Shown here: in pieces, positions 31,479-34,928 of the stretch | How positions within the stretch are numbered: the stretch's first letter is position 1 | Layout of the letters: every line of letters starts with the position of its first letter | NCBI RefSeq assembly: GCF_016658545.1 | Contig: NZ_JACVZC010000060.1 | Coordinates: 1-34,928, forward strand | Direction: 5' to 3' | From: Pseudomonas sp. S37 | Lineage (GTDB): Bacteria > Pseudomonadota > Gammaproteobacteria > Pseudomonadales > Pseudomonadaceae | Length of the DNA stretch: 34,928 bases | Program-made: the position numbers and the translations under genes | Notes under the pieces: model-generated | The model's input: the letters and a program-made list of their open reading frames with translations, nothing else | Databases searched by the model: none | Told to the model about the DNA's origin: nothing

Positions 31479-33020
31479 TCAGTCGTCTGAGGATCTTTGT
31501 TCAGCGTTTAGTGCTCTGCCGGCCGCAGTCAGGCGATAGCGTTGTTTGCTACTGCTAGGCTTTTCTGGAATGGTCATCTCGACCAGGCCAAGCTTCAACA
31601 ATGGGGACAAAACCTGATCGCGAAACTTGCTGCGGTTGCTGCGCCCGACGAAGGCCATTAGCTCTGCTGCAGAGTGATCGTTTTTCATCTTTAACAGCAG
31701 CGTTATCTGCTCTTGATGCAAAGACAGGTAAATACCGACTGGTTCTTCGACAGCGGATTTTGCCCTTACCTGGTCCCTACCTGGTCCCGACTTAGTCCCT
31801 GCCTGGTCCCTGCTTGATCCCGACTTAGTCCCTGCCAAGTCCCCACTTGGTCCCGGCAGAGGCCCTTTTTCAACCAAGCGCTGAATCACGACCTTGAACT
31901 GATTGCTCTGCCGGTCGTCCTCCAGCCGGATCATTGGCCAAGCATCGATAGCGCGCGGAATACCGGTGCCCAAACCGCGATAGGGGAGGATGTGTACAGC
32001 GTGAGAGGTAAGCGTGGGGTTGCGGCGGTTGGATAGGCCGAATCGAATTTTGTCGGTATCGAGCACGTCCGGCAGGTGTCCGGGGCTTATCAGTTCTATG
32101 CGATCGGCGAAAATCATTATCCGGATTGAGGCGCTGACAAAGTAGTCTCGGTGGATCAGCGCATTGACTAGCAGTTCTTCGAACACTTCCTCCGGCACTT
32201 CCAACTGGCCGAGAGTGTTGAAGCCTTGCCGGCCCTGCACATGGTGCAGGTTACGCTTGATGAAGGCTAAGCCGCGTCGGTATTGCTCCTGCAGGTTGCC
32301 GTCGATGTCTTCGCTGTCGAGGTACTGACGGTCATGCAGTACTGTACCCGGAAATGCCACCGCTTTGATGTCGAACGCAGGACGTAGCCGTTGTGGGGCT
32401 TTGCCGAACAGCAACAAACCAGCCAAGTTGGGTATGCCACCACTGGCAAGGCCGAGATTTTCCAGGACGCGCACGGTTTCTAAACCGGTCTGCTCGGGGC
32501 TTTGCCGAAAGCGGCGTTGGAAGTATTCGCCAAGCGCCTTGGCGTCGATATCTGCAACGCTGCTGCCTGCCACAGGTACCGCATCGGCGCAAACCAGCCC
32601 GGCCTGTTGGAACAAACGCTGCAGTTCTTCACGGGCGGTGACCCGACGTTTGTCCGCACCATTCTTCACCCAAATCCGGCCCTGGCTGTCGACGTAGGGT
32701 TTATTCAGCCCTTGTTCGATGGTCACCACCATGACCAGGCCTTGTTCGGTTTGAACGTTAATGGACAAGGGATTGATCGCCGGGCGGACATTCTGAGAGG
32801 CTGCGTTGGAGAGCAACTGATTGAGCCGCGCAATATCTGCACTGCTCAACCCGCTCACCGTACCGGAGTCCTCTACGCCAATCAGCAAGCAACCTCCGGC
32901 CGTATTGGCAAACGCCACCAACTCGCTTGCCAGAGCATCGACATTGTTGAAGTCGCGCTTGAACTGATGGCGGCTGTCCTCACCGCGGGCAAGGATTTGC
33001 TGAAGATCGGCAAGGGTCAT
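31479..33020 (-). CDS. AlbA_2 (Schlafen-like) and HATPase_c_4 domain protein
   Basis: A 513-residue protein. Residues about 13-135 form the AlbA_2/Schlafen-AlbA domain: 'EDSRHQFKRDFNNVDALASELVAFANTAGGCLLIGVEDSG' and 'PYVDSQGRIWVKNGADKRRVTAREELQRLFQ'. About 270-385 is the HATPase_c_4 domain, with 'EEVFEELLVNALIHRDY' (278-293) and 'GLGTGIPRAI' (349-358). A linker (389-418) of repeated G-T-K-S-G / R-D-Q units leads to a C-terminal winged helix (about 430-505). Such proteins are often labelled ATP-dependent regulators or putative DNA helicases; their role is not known and some are near defence genes. Here it stands alone. The linker is coded by an 11-bp tandem repeat (31767-31854). Confidence 0.9.
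   Translation of the reverse strand: MTLADLQQILARGEDSRHQFKRDFNNVDALASELVAFANTAGGCLLIGVEDSGTVSGLSSADIARLNQLLSNAASQNVRPAINPLSINVQTEQGLVMVVTIEQGLNKPYVDSQGRIWVKNGADKRRVTAREELQRLFQQAGLVCADAVPVAGSSVADIDAKALGEYFQRRFRQSPEQTGLETVRVLENLGLASGGIPNLAGLLLFGKAPQRLRPAFDIKAVAFPGTVLHDRQYLDSEDIDGNLQEQYRRGLAFIKRNLHHVQGRQGFNTLGQLEVPEEVFEELLVNALIHRDYFVSASIRIMIFADRIELISPGHLPDVLDTDKIRFGLSNRRNPTLTSHAVHILPYRGLGTGIPRAIDAWPMIRLEDDRQSNQFKVVIQRLVEKGPLPGPSGDLAGTKSGSSRDQAGTKSGPGRDQVRAKSAVEEPVGIYLSLHQEQITLLLKMKNDHSAAELMAFVGRSNRSKFRDQVLSPLLKLGLVEMTIPEKPSSSKQRYRLTAAGRALNAEQRSSDD
31767..31854 (-). repeat. Eight 11-bp tandem repeats inside a coding region
   Basis: Eight adjacent 11-bp units, read on the minus (coding) strand, each with the pattern GGGAyyAnGyn; GGGACTAAGTC and GGGACCAGGTA each occur twice exactly. 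Because 11 is not a multiple of 3, successive units are read in all three frames and three units make an 11-residue peptide period. All frames stay open. Confidence 0.9.
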
Positions 33021-33144
33021 GGCGCGTCTCTAGGTGGCACGGGGGTAGGTCGGGTAGCTTGGGCATTATTCCTTATGGAGGAGTATGCTGGCCAATCCGG
33101 TGTTGTGGATCGGCCTCAACCCGATCGTGCTCATAAGTTGTAAT

Positions 33145-33178
33145 CAAGGCAACCTGCACTCACGGTCAAGTTGCCTTG
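33145..33178. terminator. Stem-loop after the DUF3077 gene
   Basis: Perfect 9-bp inverted repeat CAAGGCAAC / GTTGCCTTG with a 16-nt loop, 20 nt past the DUF3077 stop on the minus strand. There is no clear T run, so it may be a weak terminator or a message-end protector. Confidence 0.45.
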
Positions 33179-33197
33179 GGACATTTCCCTGTGAAAT

Positions 33198-33461
33198 TCA
33201 ACGCATCATGCCGAGCTCTGCATCGTCCAGCAGGGCCTTACCCAAAGCGCACAGGTAATGCGCCGCCCAGATCAGCTTCGGTTTGTCTTCCATCAGGCCG
33301 TCGATGGTCAGGTCACGTGCATAGCCCATCAATTCAGAGGCTTGCTCGCGAGCGTTCTGGCACGGGATGCCGGGTTCGATGCGAAACAGGGGGTGGGTCT
33401 GGTTTTCTCCTTGGAAGAAGATGGTTTTACCTACTGTGCATTGGCTGTCTTCGATCGTCAT
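33198..33461 (-). CDS. DUF3077 family protein
   Basis: An 87-residue small protein with the family pattern 'GKTIFFQGENQTHPLFRIEPGIPCQNAREQASELMGYARDL' followed by 'PKLIWAAHYLCALGKALLDDAELGM'. DUF3077 proteins are common in Pseudomonas, usually in several copies per genome; no function is established. It has no signal peptide or membrane helix. Its ATG overlaps the stop of the upstream DUF6124 gene by 4 nt (ATGA), so translation is coupled and both depend on the leader at 33602-33830. A stem-loop follows. Confidence 0.85.
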   Translation of the reverse strand: MTIEDSQCTVGKTIFFQGENQTHPLFRIEPGIPCQNAREQASELMGYARDLTIDGLMEDKPKLIWAAHYLCALGKALLDDAELGMMR

Positions 33462-33601
33462 TGGTCAGTTTCCCCGGTAGTGCTCAATGGATTGGCTGCG
33501 AGTCGGACGGCTTCTGCACAGAGCGCGTACTCCGAGGCCAGCATGATGGTGTCTTCAAGGGAGTGGAGAGGTAGGGGGGGATCGGGGACTATCTTCAACA
33601 T
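33458..33601 (-). CDS. DUF6124 family small protein
   Basis: A 47-residue protein found by reading the minus strand: it begins 'MLKIVPDPPLPLHSLEDT' and continues with 'IMLASEYALCAEAVRLAA' and 'NPLSTTGETDQ'. This Pro-rich start and the 'ASEYALCAEAVRLA' helix are typical of the small DUF6124 proteins that precede DUF3077 genes in Pseudomonas. The function is unknown. The ATG has AGGAG 7 nt upstream, but that ribosome site lies in the 3' arm of a GCTCC/GGAGC hairpin. Its stop overlaps the DUF3077 start by 4 nt. Confidence 0.85.
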   Translation of the reverse strand: MLKIVPDPPLPLHSLEDTIMLASEYALCAEAVRLAANPLSTTGETDQ

Positions 33602-33830
33602 GGTGTGGCTCCTGTCGTAGTGGAGCAACCACCAACCGCGGCTAAACAGTTAGGTGGCAGCTGTACGCGGGTTAGCCGACCGGGACGTCAGGCACCCGGC
33701 GCACCCGAAGGTGCCCCACGCACAGCCGCCGTAAGGCGCCAATGCCGATTGCTCGGTATTGCACTGCTGCGGTGTCCGACGATTTCAGGCGGCTAAACCC
33801 GGTCGTTGAAAAGCAACGACCCACCGAGCC
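33602..33830 (-). ncRNA. Candidate structured leader RNA of the DUF6124-DUF3077 genes
   Basis: About 230 nt upstream of the 47-residue gene packed with hairpins when read on the minus strand: GGTCGTTG/CAACGACC (33801-33821), AATACCGA-GCAA-TCGGCATT (one mismatch, GNRA loop, around 33741-33760), CGCC-TTAC-GGCG (33727-33738), GCACC-TTCG-GGTGC (33701-33714, a cUUCGg tetraloop that fits the minus strand), and GCTCC/GGAGC (33608-33626), whose 3' arm contains the ribosome-binding AGGAG. GGGTTAGCCG (33669-33678) can also pair with CGGCTAAACCC (33790-33800) at long range, or with CGGCTAAAC at 33639-33647, giving two alternative folds. The remaining 33831-33956 shows no gene. Transcription start is not determined. 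Confidence 0.45.
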
Positions 33831-33950
33831 TAAAACCCTGAAACAGTGACCGCAACGGAAAACAGGCGCTGAGAGTATCTTTGGGAAACGTCCTACGCGG
33901 AAGGGGTTAAATCTGATTTTCTAGCCTCGCCTCTGGCAAATTTCAGACAC

Positions 33951-33980
33951 AAAAAAAGACGCCCTAGGGCGTCTTCTTTT
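33951..33980 (-). terminator. Terminator of the tmRNA gene
   Basis: Perfect 8-bp stem AGACGCCC / GGGCGTCT (33957-33974) with a 2-nt centre, followed on the minus strand by seven T. The A/T flanks make it look bidirectional. It begins 14 nt past the tmRNA 3' end. Confidence 0.93.
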
Positions 33981-33987
33981 TTGGATT

Positions 33988-34386
33988 TGGTGGAGCCGGG
34001 GGGATTTGAACCCCCGTCCGCCAGTACTCCGCTGTCGGTACTACATGCTTAGCCGTGTCTACTGATTTAATCCGCAGCCGCCCGACGGGCAGGGTGCTTT
34101 GGATGAGTTGTGTAAGTTTTAGTCACTTCGCCCACAACGTGCTACGCGACGATCCTGTTCTATATGACAATCAGTTCGGGTTTACAGGCATCCCCTAGTG
34201 ATTGCTGGAGCCGAAGCTACCAGAAGCAATGGGTCAAAGTGACCGCTTACGCGGCCATTTCGTACTCCACGCCGTATTTATCGTCATTGGCAACTATAAA
34301 AGTTGCAACAGTGGATTTACGAGTTCTGTTACCAACTCGGCATGCACCTAGAGTTTCGCTACCGGCGTCGAATCCTAATCGGCCCC
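33988..34386 (-). ncRNA. ssrA: Transfer-messenger RNA (tmRNA)
   Basis: A 399-nt gene on the minus strand. The 5' end starts GGGGCCGATTAGGATTCGACG and the 3' end is the tRNA-like part with T-arm GGTTCAAATCC inside a G/C stem, ending GGCTCCACCA with CCA encoded. tmRNA with SmpB rescues stalled ribosomes and adds a degradation tag. The tag frame (34247-34291) codes for ANDDKYGVEYEMAA and ends in TAA. The gene has its own promoter (34429-34457) and terminator (33957-33974). End positions are inferred from the conserved ends and should be right to within a few bases. Confidence 0.97.
34247..34291 (-). other. tmRNA proteolysis-tag reading frame
   Basis: Codons on the minus strand read ANDDKYGVEYEMAA then TAA. 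The C-terminal Ala-Ala is the ClpXP/ClpAP recognition end found on tmRNA tags. An untemplated alanine from charged tmRNA would precede it. Confidence 0.9.
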
Positions 34387-34428
34387 ACACTAGCTCTTGG
34401 CTAACGCACCTTACGGCACGTGAGGCGG

Positions 34429-34457
34429 AGTATACGCCATTGTGCGGGCGACGTCGA
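34429..34457 (-). promoter_or_regulatory. Sigma-70 promoter of the tmRNA gene
   Basis: On the minus strand: -35 TCGACG (34452-34457), 17-nt spacer, -10 TATACT (34429-34434). Transcription from near 34422 would give a precursor with a leader of roughly 36 nt before the mature 5' end, as expected for tmRNA processing. Confidence 0.7.
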
Positions 34458-34485
34458 CAGCCGGTCCTGTCGCCCGCGCATTGGC

Positions 34486-34776
34486 TCATGCGCCGCCGCT
34501 GCCGGTACCACTGCCTTTCTCGGTTTTTTCCAGGCGCTCCAGCACTTTGCTGGTGATGGCGATGCATTCCTTGGTGTCGCCCGAGGCCTGGGCAGCCTTG
34601 GCTTTGTCGACGTGCTCGGTGATGGCTTTGTCCAGGCCCTCTGAGGTGGCGCCGGCGGTGGCCATGCTGTTGTCGATCTTCTGCAGGTTGATGGTGCACA
34701 GGTCTTCAGCGGCGAACACCGGCGAAGCCAGCAGGGTAGCGGCCGCGAACAGGGCCGAAAGCGCGGTACCTTTCAT
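34486..34776 (-). CDS. Small exported protein with one cysteine pair
   Basis: A 96-residue protein with a clear signal peptide (residues 1-22, 'ALFAAATLLASPVFA|AED'). The mature ~74 residues look mainly helical and contain two cysteines (Cys27 and Cys71), which could form a disulfide joining two helices; the tail is Gly/Ser-rich. I do not recognise a functional family; it is probably a periplasmic protein conserved in pseudomonads. The ATG follows GAGGAGA. It is upstream of, and co-directional with, the tmRNA gene, which has its own promoter. Confidence 0.82.
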   Translation of the reverse strand: MKGTALSALFAAATLLASPVFAAEDLCTINLQKIDNSMATAGATSEGLDKAITEHVDKAKAAQASGDTKECIAITSKVLERLEKTEKGSGTGSGGA

Positions 34777-34883
34777 GGGAGTCTCCTCTGGGGCCTCGGG
34801 AAGGTGGGCCTGTAGGGTGGACTGTGGGGAAATGGTGGGGGTTCAATCGGGATGGTGGCGGGGTGGAATGATGGTGGGGATGG

Positions 34884-34928
34884 CACCGGCTTTGCCGGTG
34901 TTCGCGGCTGAAGCCGCTCCTACAGGTA
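34884..34928. repeat. Partial REP-type repeat at window edge
   Basis: A CACCGGC-ttt-GCCGGTG hairpin (34884-34900) followed by 'ttcgcggctgaagccgctcctacagg', one arm of the 'gcggctaaagccgc' REP variant seen at 23012. It is cut by the window end. Confidence 0.6.

Noticed and set aside
33831..33950. A promoter for the DUF6124 leader (GATACT near 33881 with a weak upstream hexamer).
   Set aside because: The -35 match is only about 3 of 6, so I did not list it as a feature.

Overview
The window is a GC-rich chromosomal segment that looks like a fluorescent pseudomonad of the Pseudomonas putida group. The basis is the Pseudomonas-type tmRNA gene at the right, the many paired REP palindromes with the core 'GTAGGAGCGG' or 'GTGGGAGCGG' at gene ends, the small DUF6124/DUF3077 gene pair, and protein families typical of that genus. 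No database could be searched, so species assignment is inference. I see no transposase, integrase, phage gene, CRISPR array, rRNA or tRNA.

Layout. (1) 1-4300: housekeeping and lipid genes: a membrane-anchored histidine phosphatase, a GNAT acetyltransferase, acyl-CoA thioesterase II (tesB) overlapping a HAD phosphatase, and a zinc-free quinone-oxidoreductase-like dehydrogenase. (2) 4326-12555: an iron-acquisition block. A two-component system on the minus strand is divergent from a Fiu/PiuA-type TonB receptor, PiuC, and a complete FecBCD-type ABC importer (binding protein, permease, ATPase) whose genes touch or overlap. The divergent gap holds a candidate response-regulator operator and a candidate Fur box. 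(3) 12734-20037: a sugar-acid block: FadR-type GntR regulator, an ACS-family MFS transporter and glucarate dehydratase; then a LysR regulator divergent from a 2-hydroxyacid dehydrogenase and a GudP/GarP-like MFS transporter. TTGT-N3-ACAA operators and Crc/Hfq-type AAnAAnAA motifs lie before these genes. (4) 20173-22994: a LysR regulator convergent with a two-gene unit of metal-free NAD-formate dehydrogenase and an HPP-family membrane protein. (5) 23405-27590: a GABA-permease-like transporter, a LysR regulator and a divergent 14-TM DHA2 exporter. (6) 27591-33601: a less ordinary stretch: an unrecognised protein made of two ~130-residue repeats, a TonB receptor with an N-terminal signalling (STN) domain but no sigma/anti-sigma partner nearby, an AlbA_2/HATPase protein whose linker is coded by eight 11-bp tandem repeats, and the overlapping DUF6124-DUF3077 pair with a long, hairpin-rich leader. 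(7) 33957-34776: the tmRNA gene with promoter and terminator, and a small exported protein.

How it works together. Two parts of the window serve iron uptake (siderophore receptor, PiuC, ABC importer and their two-component control; a second, transducer-type receptor). The middle serves uptake and first steps of aldarate/hydroxyacid catabolism, plus formate oxidation and GABA/amino-acid uptake, each with a local regulator. The least explained material is the duplicated protein at 27777-28733 and the structured leader of the DUF6124/DUF3077 pair, where a hairpin appears to hide the ribosome-binding site.
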